DNA of 64,000 nucleotides from Halochromatium sp. (GCA_010912705.1 POWB01000023.1:24279-88278), one strand, 5' to 3'. Shown: positions 10,236 to 18,460, counted from the first letter of the stretch. Notes: generated by a model from the sequence alone, not told the origin. Numbers and translations: made by a program.

Positions 10236-10973
10236 ATGCAAACGCGGATTAAGATGCAGATGAAGACAAAGACGCCAAAAGCGGAGCGCGAGCGCGAGCT
10301 GCTGCGCGGTGCTGACGACCTGCTGGTTGATTTCGACCGCGGCGTGACCGTGTTCAACGAGCTGGTGAAAGGCTGCCGGCGCCTGTTCGATCTCGGCCGC
10401 AGCGTGACCGTCTTCGGCTCGGCCCGCTTTGCGCCGACCCATCCCTGGTATCAGCTGGCGCAAGCGATTGGCGCCGAACTGGCGCGCGCCGACTGCACGG
10501 TGATCACCGGCGGTGGCCCCGGGATCATGGAGGCCGCTAATCGCGGCGCCAAGGAGGCCGGCGGCCTGAGCGTCGGCTGCAATATCCGCCTGCCGCACGA
10601 GCAGCATCCGAACCCCTATCTGGATCGGGTGCTGACCTTCGACTACTTCTTCGTGCGCAAGGTGATGTTGCTCAAATACTCGTCCGGGTTCGTCTTCATG
10701 CCCGGCGGTTTCGGCACCCTGGATGAACTGTTCGAGACCCTGACCCTGATGCAGACCGGCAAGGTGCAAGCCTTCCCCTGCGTGCTCGCCGGCAGCGCCT
10801 TCTGGCAGCCGATGCTGGATCTAGTGATGACGCAGCTCTACGAGGCCGGCACCGTCGCGCCCGGTGAGGTCGAGCTGAAACTGCTCGATGATCCGGCCGA
10901 GATCGTCGCCCATCTGCTTGCGAGCCAAGAGGTCACGCCGGCCGGCCCCTGGGCCGAGCAGGAGCCGTCTTAG
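10236..10973 (+). CDS. LOG family protein (TIGR00730-type Rossmann fold)
   Basis: The two defining motifs are present: GGGPGIMEAANRGA around residue 90 and PGGFGTLDELFE around residue 150. This family includes cytokinin riboside 5'-monophosphate phosphoribohydrolases (LOG), which release a base from a nucleoside monophosphate, and was formerly mis-named lysine decarboxylase. The bacterial substrate is usually unknown. ATG at 10236 follows a short spacer after the DinB-like gene, in the same direction. Ends just before a 250-bp spacer that separates it from the AbiEi locus. Confidence 0.85.
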   Translation: MQTRIKMQMKTKTPKAERERELLRGADDLLVDFDRGVTVFNELVKGCRRLFDLGRSVTVFGSARFAPTHPWYQLAQAIGAELARADCTVITGGGPGIMEAANRGAKEAGGLSVGCNIRLPHEQHPNPYLDRVLTFDYFFVRKVMLLKYSSGFVFMPGGFGTLDELFETLTLMQTGKVQAFPCVLAGSAFWQPMLDLVMTQLYEAGTVAPGEVELKLLDDPAEIVAHLLASQEVTPAGPWAEQEPS

Positions 10974-11201
10974 CGCGCTTCGTAGATCGCTTGCTACTGA
11001 CTGCGGCTTGAGCGCTGATCCTTAGCCTAGCCCGAGCGCGCTTGAACGACCTGCGGTCCGCTGGACTGGACATCTGTCAGTCGGGAGCTGCCAATGATCT
11101 GCCGCCTCCATTGTAGGCTGAGACGTCAGATCGAGGCAGGCACCGGGGATCAAACCCAGAGCGAGATCCAAGTCAACCTACTGCCAAATAAAATGCTGGA
11201 A

Positions 11202-11238
11202 ACTTTCATAAACTGAAAGTATCTTGCATGTCATGCAA
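11202..11238. promoter_or_regulatory. Two adjacent inverted repeats at the AbiEi start, putative auto-operator
   Basis: A 6-bp inverted repeat (ACTTTC at 11202-11207, GAAAGT at 11215-11220) is followed at once by a perfect 7-bp one (TTGCATG at 11224-11230, CATGCAA at 11232-11238) that runs across the start codon at 11233. AbiEi antitoxins are known to repress their own operon by binding paired inverted repeats upstream. The fit in position is good; binding is inferred. Confidence 0.5.
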
Positions 11239-11883
11239 ACCCTGACCGACGCCATTGTCGCCGCAGGCTGGCGAGAGCGCATCCTCACCGAGGCGCAGTT
11301 GGCGCGCTTGCTCGGCGGCTCCGCGCAGCGACGTTACAATCTAGTGAACCGGGCACTGAGAAGCGGTGAACTGGTTCGGCTTCGACGTGGGCGCTATCGG
11401 CTGGCTGCCTCCATTGCCGGTACATCACCGCATCCCTTCGTCGTCGCCCAAGCCTTGCGCTCCGGGTCCTACGTATCGCTGGAGTCGGCACTGAGTTTCC
11501 ACGGACTGATTCCGGAAGCCGTCGCCTCGGCAGTGTCCATCGTCCCAGGTCGGCGGCGTGACGAACTCTCGGTTCCCGCGCTTGGCACCTTATTCTTCTG
11601 CCCCTTAGCGTTGAGTACCGGCTATTTTCTCGAAGGCGTCGAGCGCGTCCTGTTCAACGGACAGGCCGCGCTCGTCGCCCGGCCACTGCGGGCGTTGCTC
11701 GACCGCTGCTGCTTGCTCAAGTTAGAGTGGACCGGGCTGGATGCCTTGCTCGACAGTCTGCGTATTGATCCCGATGACTGGGCGATGCTGCCGCGCGATG
11801 AGCTGGAGACATTGAAACCCGTTTATCGGCATCGACGCATGCACTTAGTGATCGATGCCATGCAACAGGAGTGGGCCGCGTGA
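11233..11883 (+). CDS. AbiEi-like type IV antitoxin (orphaned)
   Basis: A 216-residue protein with an N-terminal winged-helix region (LTEAQLARLLGGSAQRRYNLVNRALRSGELVRLRRGRY) and a C-terminal domain beginning SPHPFVVAQALRSGSYVSLESALSFHGLIPEA, the usual AbiEi (COG5340-like) arrangement. AbiEi represses its promoter and neutralises the AbiEii nucleotidyltransferase toxin. ATG at 11233 is preferred to TTG at 11224. The toxin that should follow is reduced to a C-terminal, frameshifted remnant, so this antitoxin appears to be an orphan, perhaps kept as a regulator or to counter related toxins. Confidence 0.75.
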   Translation: MQTLTDAIVAAGWRERILTEAQLARLLGGSAQRRYNLVNRALRSGELVRLRRGRYRLAASIAGTSPHPFVVAQALRSGSYVSLESALSFHGLIPEAVASAVSIVPGRRRDELSVPALGTLFFCPLALSTGYFLEGVERVLFNGQAALVARPLRALLDRCCLLKLEWTGLDALLDSLRIDPDDWAMLPRDELETLKPVYRHRRMHLVIDAMQQEWAA

Positions 11884-11911
11884 TCGATCTCCCGCGGCAA
11901 CGGCTTGCTGG

Positions 11912-12228
11912 CTATGCATCGACCGATGTCCATACCTCAAGGGCAGAGATTGGTTCGATTTGGCTGGTACGTTGCCCAAGGCGTGCAACCGAATCTTCCG
12001 CATCTCGCGGCCGCCCTTGATCAGTCTGGTCCCTGGCAGGCGCAGGGCTTGCAGGTCGATCGTCAATGGCTGGAGTCCGCCTTGCTCGATCGCATCCGGG
12101 TGATCGACTGGCCACTGGCCGCGAGAGATGTGGCCCCTTTTCTGGCCGCACCGGAGCAAGCCGGATTGAAGCTATGGAGCGAGCGGTTTTTTGCCGGTAA
12201 GGTCGCCAAACTGTTGCTTGGGTTGTAA
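11912..12228 (+). pseudogene. AbiEii-like nucleotidyltransferase toxin, C-terminal remnant
   Basis: One frame reads PYLKGRDWFDLAG (11930-11968) and the next continues WYVAQGVQPNLPHLAAALDQ and onward to LWSERFFAGKVAKLLLGL (to 12228). Joined, they give LKGRDWFDLAWYVAQGVQPN, the typical C-terminal half of an AbiEii (DUF1814-type) toxin. Loss of one base near 11962-11966 separates the frames. The N-terminal nucleotidyltransferase domain with its GS and DxD catalytic motifs is absent, since the antitoxin gene ends at 11883. The toxin therefore cannot be active. Confidence 0.65.
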
Positions 12229-12231
12229 TCG

Positions 12232-12888
12232 TTAGGGCAGGATCTCAATCGGCGTGCCATCGTCCACCGCGCGCCAGACCACCTCCATTGGGCCATTGCG
12301 CAGCGCGATGCAACCATGGGTGTGGTCGCGGTATTGAGTCAGCCAGCCGAGCCAGCCGCTGCCGTTGACCTGGCCGTGGATCATGATCAGCCCGCCGGGA
12401 TCATCGCCGCGCGCGGCGGCTGCGGCGCGATCGGCCTCATCGGGGTAGGAGACATGCAGGGATTTGAAGCAGCAGCTATCGGGGTTGCGCCAGTCGAGGA
12501 TGTAGTGGCCCTCGGGGGTGCGGCCATCGCCTTCGCGCTGCTTGTGACCAATGGGGTCGAAGCCGAGGCTGATCCGCCACTGGCGGTCGATCTCGCCTTC
12601 GCGGATCAGGGATAAGCGCCGCGCACCCTTCTCGACCAGCACCAGATCGGCCTTCGGCGGCTCGCTGCCGAACAGGTCGAGACGCCAGGCTGGGAGCTGA
12701 TATTCGAACTGATGCAGGCTCAGGATCAGCAGCGAGAGCAGGATCAGGGCCCAGCCGGTCTGGCGTAGGCTCTGGCCCGGGTGGGGCTTGTTTGGCTGGG
12801 GCTTGCGTGGCTGGAGCAGGGAATGGGACTGAGGTTGAGGCGTGCTTGGCTGAGGCTGAGAGTGGTTTGGCATCGTCTGGCTGCTCAT
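12232..12888 (-). CDS. L,D-transpeptidase (YkuD family), membrane-anchored
   Basis: A 218-residue protein. After a Pro/Gln/Ser-rich cytoplasmic leader there is one hydrophobic segment (about residues 46-58, ALILLSLLILSL), then a catalytic domain ending in MIHGQVNGSGWLGWLTQ and THGCIAL, the HGC catalytic motif of YkuD/ErfK enzymes. These form 3-3 peptidoglycan crosslinks or attach proteins to murein in the periplasm. An alternative ATG lies at 12873. It is convergent with the AbiEii remnant, with 3 bp between the two stops. Confidence 0.85.
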   Translation of the reverse strand: MSSQTMPNHSQPQPSTPQPQSHSLLQPRKPQPNKPHPGQSLRQTGWALILLSLLILSLHQFEYQLPAWRLDLFGSEPPKADLVLVEKGARRLSLIREGEIDRQWRISLGFDPIGHKQREGDGRTPEGHYILDWRNPDSCCFKSLHVSYPDEADRAAAAARGDDPGGLIMIHGQVNGSGWLGWLTQYRDHTHGCIALRNGPMEVVWRAVDDGTPIEILP

Positions 12889-12976
12889 GTCAGCAGTGGT
12901 GAGGCTTAATGGGCGGTCTCTGAGCGCTGCGATTCAGCGGGTCAATGACAAGGCCGACGACTGCCGGCAAGTCTGC

Positions 12977-14434
12977 TCAAGTGCTGCCCTTGACCTGATC
13001 ATAAGCCGCCAAGGCCTCGGCGCGAGTCTGCTTGAGATCGACGATCGGCGCTGGATAGTCGTGGCCGAGCCGGATGACGCATTGGGCCAACAGGCTTGCA
13101 GGCGCCTGCCAAGGTTGATGGATGAATTGATCGGGCAGGCGGGCCAGCTCCGGGCACCAGCGCCGAACATACTGCCCTTTTGCATCGAAGCGCTCGCCCT
13201 GCAGCACCGGGTTGAAGATGCGGAAGTAGGGCGCGGCATCGGCGCCGCAGCCGGCGCTCCACTGCCAGCCTTGGGTGTTGTTGGCCAGGTCGGCATCGAC
13301 CAGGGTGTCCCAGAACCAGCGCGCGCCCTCTTGCCAGGGCAGGCGCAGGTTCTTGGTCAGCAGCGAGGCGACGATCATCCGCACCCGGTTGTGCATCCAG
13401 CCGCTATGCCAGAGTTCGCGCATGCCGGCGTCGACGATGGGGATGCCGGTGCGGCCGCGCTGCCAGGCTATGAGCAGGGGTTCGGTGTCGCCGCCGCGCC
13501 AGGGGAATTGGGCGAAGCGTGGGTTTAAGGGCTCGCTCGGGGTGTGCGGGAAGTGATAGAGCAGCTGATAGCTGAACTCGCGCCAGCCCAGTTCGCGCTC
13601 AAAGGGCTCAGCGACCTCGGCAGCGATGCCTCGGCCGCGGATGGCGGCGAGGATTTGGCGCGGGCTGATCTCGCCGAAGTGCAGATGCGGTGAGAGCCGC
13701 GAGGTGCCGCGCTCAGACGGCCAGTCGCGGGCCTCGTGATAGGGCCCGATGGGGCCGCTGAGAAAGCGCTCGAGCTCCGCGCGCGCGCCGGCTTCGCCCG
13801 GCTGCCAGTTCGCTTGCAGGCCCTGATCCCAGGGGATCTGCGGGCGCAGCTCTAGGGCCTCGAGGCGAAGGGTTTCGAGTGGGGTTGGCAGCGGTTGGAG
13901 GGCGTCTGGCGTGGTACTCCGGTTGTCCAGGTCGGCCAAGTCGTCCAGTTTCGCCAGTTCGACCTTGAGCCGCCGCCAATAGGGTGTGAAGACGCGATAG
14001 GGCTCGCCGGCGCCGGTCTTCAGCTCCCAGGGCTCACTAAGCAACGCGGCATTTTGACTGTTGCAGCGGATCCCTTCGGCACGTAGGGCCTGCTTGATCC
14101 TGCTGTCGCGGGCGATCATCGCCGGCTCGTAGCAGCGATTCCAATGCACCGTTGTGGCCCCTGTCTCTAGGATCAGTTGCCGCAGTACGTCCAGGCTCTC
14201 GCCGCGACGAATCAGTAGTGCGCTCCCCAGTTCGCGCAGCCGTTGGTCAAGCGCGCTCAGACTCTGATGCAGCCACCAGCGCGAGGCCGGGCCGGGTTGC
14301 CAAGGGGGCTCTTCGTCGGGGGCGTGGATGTAGACCGGGATCAGGCGCTCGCTCTGAGCAAGCGCTGCCGTCAGGGCGGGATTGTCGCTGAGCCGCAGAT
14401 CGCGACGCAGCCAGAGGATGGCTGTGGTGGGCAT
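12977..14434 (-). CDS. phrB: Deoxyribodipyrimidine photolyase
   Basis: A 485-residue class I cryptochrome/photolyase. The antenna-binding N-terminal domain starts ILWLRRDLRLSDNPALTAAL; the FAD-binding domain contains PSERGTSRLSPHLHFGEISPRQI, VDAGMRELWHSGWMHNRVRM, and WQWSAGCGADAAPYFRIFNP. The enzyme repairs UV-made pyrimidine dimers with blue light, a common trait of phototrophs in lit water. The length matches the family (about 470-480). ATG at 14434. It is followed in the same direction by the L,D-transpeptidase and preceded by a ParE/Phd pair. Confidence 0.95.
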   Translation of the reverse strand: MPTTAILWLRRDLRLSDNPALTAALAQSERLIPVYIHAPDEEPPWQPGPASRWWLHQSLSALDQRLRELGSALLIRRGESLDVLRQLILETGATTVHWNRCYEPAMIARDSRIKQALRAEGIRCNSQNAALLSEPWELKTGAGEPYRVFTPYWRRLKVELAKLDDLADLDNRSTTPDALQPLPTPLETLRLEALELRPQIPWDQGLQANWQPGEAGARAELERFLSGPIGPYHEARDWPSERGTSRLSPHLHFGEISPRQILAAIRGRGIAAEVAEPFERELGWREFSYQLLYHFPHTPSEPLNPRFAQFPWRGGDTEPLLIAWQRGRTGIPIVDAGMRELWHSGWMHNRVRMIVASLLTKNLRLPWQEGARWFWDTLVDADLANNTQGWQWSAGCGADAAPYFRIFNPVLQGERFDAKGQYVRRWCPELARLPDQFIHQPWQAPASLLAQCVIRLGHDYPAPIVDLKQTRAEALAAYDQVKGST

Positions 14435-14449
14435 GACTGTGCTGTGTGT

Positions 14450-14788
14450 TCAGGAGGACCGACGAACCAAGCGTTCGATCAAGACCGAGTGCAGGTCGCG
14501 CCGCCCGTCGAGCACCGCCATGACGAAGACCAGATGGCCCTCGATGCGGTAGATTAGGCGCCAAGGCCGTTCGATCAGCTCCCGGTAATGGTAGACATCG
14601 ATCAAGCGCAGCTCGGGTACAAAGCGGCCCCGTTTGGGGTGATCCGAGAGGCTCTCTGCTCGCGCCTGCAGCCGATCCAAGACATCGAGCGCGTTGCCAA
14701 TGCTGTCCTCGGCGATCCAGCTGACGATGGCGTCCAGGTCGCGCTGAGCGGCGCGCGTCCAGCGGACCTCTGGCGTCGGCTCAGCCAT
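14450..14788 (-). CDS. ParE/RelE-superfamily toxin
   Basis: A 112-residue protein with the ParE pattern: VRWTRAAQRDLDAIVSWIAE at the start, DHPKRGRFVPELRLIDVYHYRELIERPWRLIYRIE in the middle and VFVMAVLDGRRDL near the end. ParE toxins poison DNA gyrase, RelE relatives cleave mRNA; the sequence resembles ParE more. It starts 9 bp after the stop of the Phd/YefM-like antitoxin upstream, forming a standard antitoxin-first operon. Confidence 0.85.
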   Translation of the reverse strand: MAEPTPEVRWTRAAQRDLDAIVSWIAEDSIGNALDVLDRLQARAESLSDHPKRGRFVPELRLIDVYHYRELIERPWRLIYRIEGHLVFVMAVLDGRRDLHSVLIERLVRRSS

Positions 14789-14797
14789 GACGTCGGC

Positions 14798-15085
14798 TCA
14801 GCCATCCTGCGCGTCCTGTTGTGCCTGCAAGCGGCTGCGCAGCGCTGTGAAGACATCGGCCTGCGGCATCGTGTCCCCAGTGCTGAGATCCCGCTCCGCT
14901 TCGGCCATCAACTTGAGCATCAGCATGGCGCGCTCGCGCGCTTGGTACTCGACAAAGTCTTGCACGACTGCGCGTGCGCGACCGTTCTGCGTCAGTACGA
15001 GCGTGGCGGCCTCATCTCGGACCTGATCCAATAGCCGGGCGGCATCGGTCTTGAACTGGCTGAGACTCAAGACATGTTCGCTCAT
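14798..15085 (-). CDS. Phd/YefM-family antitoxin
   Basis: A 95-residue protein with the Phd/YefM N-terminal fold: LSLSQFKTDAARLLDQVRDEAATLVLTQNGRARAVVQDFVEYQ, followed by a charged helix that would wrap the toxin. These antitoxins bind DNA at their own promoter and mask the partner toxin. First gene of a two-gene unit with the ParE-like toxin. The 79 bp upstream of it lead straight to the displaced fragment of the deacetylase gene at 15165. Confidence 0.85.
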   Translation of the reverse strand: MSEHVLSLSQFKTDAARLLDQVRDEAATLVLTQNGRARAVVQDFVEYQARERAMLMLKLMAEAERDLSTGDTMPQADVFTALRSRLQAQQDAQDG

Positions 15086-15164
15086 CAGAAGACCCTATTC
15101 AGATCGAATTTGTACTTCCAGGATGATCTTTCAGAGCGGAGGTCCGGTCAAGCGTTGCGTTGGT

Positions 15165-15297
15165 CAACCATGCCCAATCAGCTCACCGATATGCACGGCG
15201 ACACTGCGCCCGAGCGCCGAGAGGCTGTAGCCACCCTCCAAGCAGGAGACAATCCGCTCATGCGCATGGCGCACCGCGATCTGCCGTAGCTCGGCGC
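15165..15297 (-). pseudogene. Displaced 3'-end copy of the deacetylase gene
   Basis: These 133 bp align without gaps to 17429-17561 (offset 2264), with about ten substitutions. The match begins exactly at the stop codon of the deacetylase (TCA on this strand) and covers its last 44 codons, ending in the same frame with VHIGELIGHG versus VHIDELIGHG. Upstream of codon -44 the similarity stops abruptly. It is a fragment, not an expressed gene, and forms the left boundary of the ATPase-MNT-HEPN insert. Confidence 0.85.
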
Positions 15298-15487
15298 TAT
15301 CGCATGCTATTTTATTGGCCGATCTGGCTGGAAAACCAGACCCTGGTCGCCGATCAGCTCGACGGCGAGCATGATCCGGTGGTGGTGGCGATCACAGAGC
15401 CGGTGCCAGCGCGCATCCCACCGTTCGAGGCCATCGTGATAGACCTGGCTGATGTCCTTGGCGACTGAAGAGAGTCCGGAGGTCAAC
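15298..15487. other. Spacer between deacetylase fragment and ATPase
   Basis: 190 bp with no recognised gene. A 54-codon frame (15304-15468, plus; MLFYWPIWLENQTLVADQL onward) has GC-rich third positions and ends 20 bp before the ATPase start, so a short peptide or the tail of a lost gene is possible. The ATPase ribosome-binding site (GGAGG, about 15478-15482) is at the end of this stretch. Confidence 0.3.
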
Positions 15488-16591
15488 ATGCTCAAGCAAC
15501 TCAAGCTCACTCAGTTCACGGCCTTTGGGAAAGCGACCTTCGATTTTTCTGATGGGCTCAACGTGATTGTCGGGGCCAACGGCACCGGCAAGACGCATGT
15601 CCTGAAGTTGGGCTATCTCTTCACTCGCGCATGGTCGGAACTGTCGAAACAGGGCGTATCGCCGGAAGGAAAGCGTGCCGAAGCTTATTTCGAAGAAAGG
15701 CTCATGGGGCTGTTTCGACCGGAGCGTCTAGCGCATCTTGCACGTCAGGGAGGAAAGGCGACGACCAGGCTCGAAGCCAACGTCCGCGGCGAGATACCAA
15801 CTGTCAAGATCTATATGCCCGATGAAGATCCACCGGCTGGAATCGGCGAAAACCTCCAATGGGAGATCAGCATCGATCAGGATGAAGCAAAGATTCGTAC
15901 AGCAAGGCTCGTCAATCACGCTGCTCGCAATACCATATTGCCCGCTTCGCTGTTCGTGCCGAGTAAGGAGATTGTCTCCTTCTTCGACGGGCTGATCTCG
16001 CTGTTTGAGAACTACAAGATCAACTTGGATGAAACCTACCGGGACCTCGCGGTGGCGATGACGGTTCCTGAAAGTCAGCGACCTTCGGAGCTGTTGCCGC
16101 ACTTATTGGAGGCGCTATCTGGATCGATCGGCGGGGAGTTGGTGCTCGAAAAGGGTAAGCTGTTACTACGTCAGTCCAACGGCGAGCGGTTGGAGCCACA
16201 GTTGCTTGCCGAGGGCTTTCGTAAGCTCGGAATGCTCTTGTTCTTAGTGAGAAATCATGTCATCGAAACGGGCAGTAACCTGTTTTGGGACGAGCCAGAG
16301 GCCAATCTCAATCCGGAGCTGATGCGGCCGTTGATCGAGGTGCTTGTCGCGCTGTCGGGCATGGGCGTCCAGATCGTCCTCGCCACCCACAGCTTGTTCG
16401 TGCTCCGGGAGATCGAGATCCTCCTGCGCCAACCAGAATACCAGTCGGTGCCTCGTGCCTGCTTCGCTTTGGCCCCGTCGCAACAAGGGGTCAAGGTGTC
16501 GCGGGGAACCTCATTCGAGGATGTTGACCCGATCTTGACGTTAGATGCCGACCTGGCTCAGTCCGGCCGCTTCATGGACGTGATGGATTGA
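15488..16591 (+). CDS. AAA-family ATPase (OLD/SMC-like, AAA_21) of the insert
   Basis: A 367-residue ATPase. Walker A is GANGTGKTH near residue 33, after LKLTQFTAFGKATFDFSDGLNVIV; Walker B is LFWDEPEANLNPEL near 275, with the ABC-like signature region AEGFRKLGMLLFLV before it and a switch histidine in VLATHSLFVLREIE. This is the layout of RecF/OLD-type ATPases, which in defence systems act with a nuclease or other effector. No TOPRIM domain follows, so any effector would be a neighbour. ATG at 15488 is chosen for its strong GGAGG site. The MNT gene starts 5 bp after its stop. Confidence 0.85.
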   Translation: MLKQLKLTQFTAFGKATFDFSDGLNVIVGANGTGKTHVLKLGYLFTRAWSELSKQGVSPEGKRAEAYFEERLMGLFRPERLAHLARQGGKATTRLEANVRGEIPTVKIYMPDEDPPAGIGENLQWEISIDQDEAKIRTARLVNHAARNTILPASLFVPSKEIVSFFDGLISLFENYKINLDETYRDLAVAMTVPESQRPSELLPHLLEALSGSIGGELVLEKGKLLLRQSNGERLEPQLLAEGFRKLGMLLFLVRNHVIETGSNLFWDEPEANLNPELMRPLIEVLVALSGMGVQIVLATHSLFVLREIEILLRQPEYQSVPRACFALAPSQQGVKVSRGTSFEDVDPILTLDADLAQSGRFMDVMD

Positions 16592-16595
16592 AGCT

Positions 16596-17003
16596 ATGCC
16601 GAGCGTGACGGTCGATCGTTTCCGATTCAAGCTGATGAGCGAACTCCGCGATCATCACTGCATCGATGCCGCCACCAGGGAAGCGGTTCAGCGTTTTATG
16701 GCCCGCGCTAAGGCTTCGCCGGCGCTACCGGGCGTTGTGGTAGGCGCGGTGCTGTTTGGCAGCCGCGCACGCGGCGAGCAAAGGCCCGACAGCGATGCTG
16801 ATGTGGCGGTGCTGCTGGCGGGCGATCATGCTTGCAGGGTCGACGTTGGGTTGCATCTGGCCGATATCGCCTTCGATCTGATGCTGGAAACGGACATTCT
16901 GATCGAGGCGATCCCACTCTGGCAGGATGAGTGGTCGCACCCCGAACGCTTTTCAAACCCGGCGCTGATCGAACGCATTCGACACGAGGGGGTGTTTCTG
17001 TGA
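16596..17003 (+). CDS. MNT-type minimal nucleotidyltransferase
   Basis: A 135-residue polymerase-beta-fold nucleotidyltransferase: VGAVLFGSRARGEQRPDSDADVAV contains the GSxRxGxxxxxSDxD catalytic signature, with the second acidic residues in the DLMLETDILIEA strand. In type VII (HEPN/MNT, HepT/MntA) systems MNT transfers AMP groups to the HEPN toxin and silences it. It starts 5 bp after the ATPase gene and overlaps the HEPN start (GTGA), so all three genes look co-transcribed. Confidence 0.9.
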   Translation: MPSVTVDRFRFKLMSELRDHHCIDAATREAVQRFMARAKASPALPGVVVGAVLFGSRARGEQRPDSDADVAVLLAGDHACRVDVGLHLADIAFDLMLETDILIEAIPLWQDEWSHPERFSNPALIERIRHEGVFL

Positions 17004-17386
17004 CACCGAAACGTTACCTGGCCAAAGCGGATCGAGCGTTGGAGTCTGCTTGTTTGTTGTTGGCGGATGGCGATATCGAGGGTGCCTGCAATCGCGCTTA
17101 CTACGCCATGTTCGACGCCGCTCAGGGGGCGCTGATCCTCTCTGGTGCCACTGCGGACCCCGCAGCGATCCGCACGCACAGCGGACTGATCGGCGCTTTC
17201 GGCAAGCATCTGGTCAAGACCGGCCGCATCCCGGCCGATCTTGGCCGCACCCTGAACCAGGTCGAGCGTATGCGCTTGCTTGCCGACTATACGGGCGAGG
17301 AGATCGAGCCGGAGCGGGCGCGCTGGGTCGTCGAGCAGGCTGCGACATTCCTCTGCGCCATCAAGGACGCCTTCGCTCCTGATTAG
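17000..17386 (+). CDS. HEPN-domain protein (toxin partner of MNT)
   Basis: A 128-residue helical protein: YLAKADRALESACLLLADGD, CNRAYYAMFDAAQGALI, THSGLIGAFGKHLVKTGRI and RMRLLADYTGEEIEPERA, the conserved blocks of the PF05168-type HEPN family. The RNase motif of many HEPN toxins (R-x4-6-H) is not present in that form; the equivalent place reads RMRLLADY, with Asp instead of His and a Tyr that could be the AMP acceptor. GTG start at 17000 overlaps the MNT stop. The gene ends 43 bp before the stop codon of the convergent deacetylase. Confidence 0.85.
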   Translation: MTPKRYLAKADRALESACLLLADGDIEGACNRAYYAMFDAAQGALILSGATADPAAIRTHSGLIGAFGKHLVKTGRIPADLGRTLNQVERMRLLADYTGEEIEPERARWVVEQAATFLCAIKDAFAPD

Positions 17387-17428
17387 GACTTTTCATGTTG
17401 GCGGACACAAAAGCGAGCTTGTGTGTAA

Positions 17429-18361
17429 TCAACCATGCCCAATCAGCTCATCGATATGTACGGCGACACTGCGCCCGAGTGCCGAGAGGCTATAGCCACC
17501 CTCAAGGCAAGAGACAATCCGCTCATGCGCATGGCGCACCGCGATTTGCCGCAGCTCGGCGGTGATCCAGGCATAGTCCGGCTCGCGCAGCATGAAGTGC
17601 GCCATGTCGTCCTCGGCATGGCCGTCGAAGCCGGCGGAGATCATGATCAACTCGGGTGCGAAGGCGTCGAGTCGTGGCAGACAGTGCTCCTCCATCGCGG
17701 CACGGAAGGCCTCGCCGTTGGTGCGGGAGGGTAGCGGCAGGTTGATGACGTTGGGCGCCTTGGAATCGGCGCCGGAGCCAGGGTAGAACGGATGCTGGAA
17801 GCTGGAGCAGAACAATACCCGCTCGTCGTCGGTGAAGATGTCCTCGGTGCCGTTGCCATGGTGGACGTCGAAGTCGACGATGGCGATGCGCTTGAGCCCG
17901 TGTGCATTCATCGCGTGCGCGGCGCCGACGGCAACGTTGTTGAAGAAGCAGAAGCCCATCGAGCGCGCGCGCTCGGCATGATGGCCGGGTGGGCGCACTG
18001 AGCAGAAGGCGGCATGGTGGCGATCGCTCATTACCAGGTCGACCGCCATGACCGCGGCGCCGGCGGCATGCAGCGCGGCGCTCAGTGAGCCGCGCGACAT
18101 GGCGGTGTCGCCATCGACCCAGACCAGCACATCATCGGCGCTGGGTGCGGCCTCGAACAGGGCATCGACATAGTCCGCATCATGCACCGCCAAGAGTTGC
18201 TCACGGCTGGCCTCAGGCGCGTCATAATGGGTCACCAGCATTTCCATGCCGGCGGCGATCATCCGATCCGAGATCGCGTGCAGGCGCTCCGGCACCTCGA
18301 CATGGTGCGCGCCCATCTTGTGCTCGAGACAATCTTGGTGAGAGATAAAGGCCAGGTTCAT
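17429..18361 (-). CDS. Histone deacetylase-family (AcuC/HDAH-like) protein deacetylase
   Basis: A 310-residue arginase-deacetylase-fold enzyme. HPERLHAI-like VPERLHAISDRM at the start, RPPGHHAERARSMGFCFFN with the catalytic His pair, IVDFDVHHGNGTEDIF with zinc ligands, and SAGFDGHAEDDM. It removes acyl groups from lysine or small amines. The ATG at 18361 gives the family N-terminus (MNLAFISHQDC). It is divergent from a Pat-type acetyltransferase gene, 99 bp away, which suggests a writer-eraser pair for lysine acetylation. Its last 133 bp are duplicated at 15165. Confidence 0.92.
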   Translation of the reverse strand: MNLAFISHQDCLEHKMGAHHVEVPERLHAISDRMIAAGMEMLVTHYDAPEASREQLLAVHDADYVDALFEAAPSADDVLVWVDGDTAMSRGSLSAALHAAGAAVMAVDLVMSDRHHAAFCSVRPPGHHAERARSMGFCFFNNVAVGAAHAMNAHGLKRIAIVDFDVHHGNGTEDIFTDDERVLFCSSFQHPFYPGSGADSKAPNVINLPLPSRTNGEAFRAAMEEHCLPRLDAFAPELIMISAGFDGHAEDDMAHFMLREPDYAWITAELRQIAVRHAHERIVSCLEGGYSLSALGRSVAVHIDELIGHG

Positions 18362-18460
18362 AGGGCGCTGACTCAGCTGCTTGGGTCGGTAGTCCGAAAG
18401 CTTAATCGCTTTGTCATCTTTTTGCTTTATTACCCGATTCGCCCCAGGAGGGGCCAGCCG
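18362..18460. promoter_or_regulatory. Divergent promoter region of deacetylase and Pat
   Basis: These 99 bp hold both promoters of the divergent deacetylase and acetyltransferase genes. AGGAGGGG at about 18447-18454 is the Pat ribosome-binding site. No confident -35/-10 pair or CRP-like palindrome was recognised by eye. Confidence 0.4.

Noticed and set aside
12887..13556. Long plus-strand open frames opposite the photolyase
   Set aside because: They lie wholly opposite a clear photolyase gene and show no domain; they result from high GC content.
15160..15468. 102-codon plus-strand frame across the deacetylase fragment
   Set aside because: Its first half is antisense to the duplicated deacetylase end; only the last 54 codons could be independent and are noted as such.
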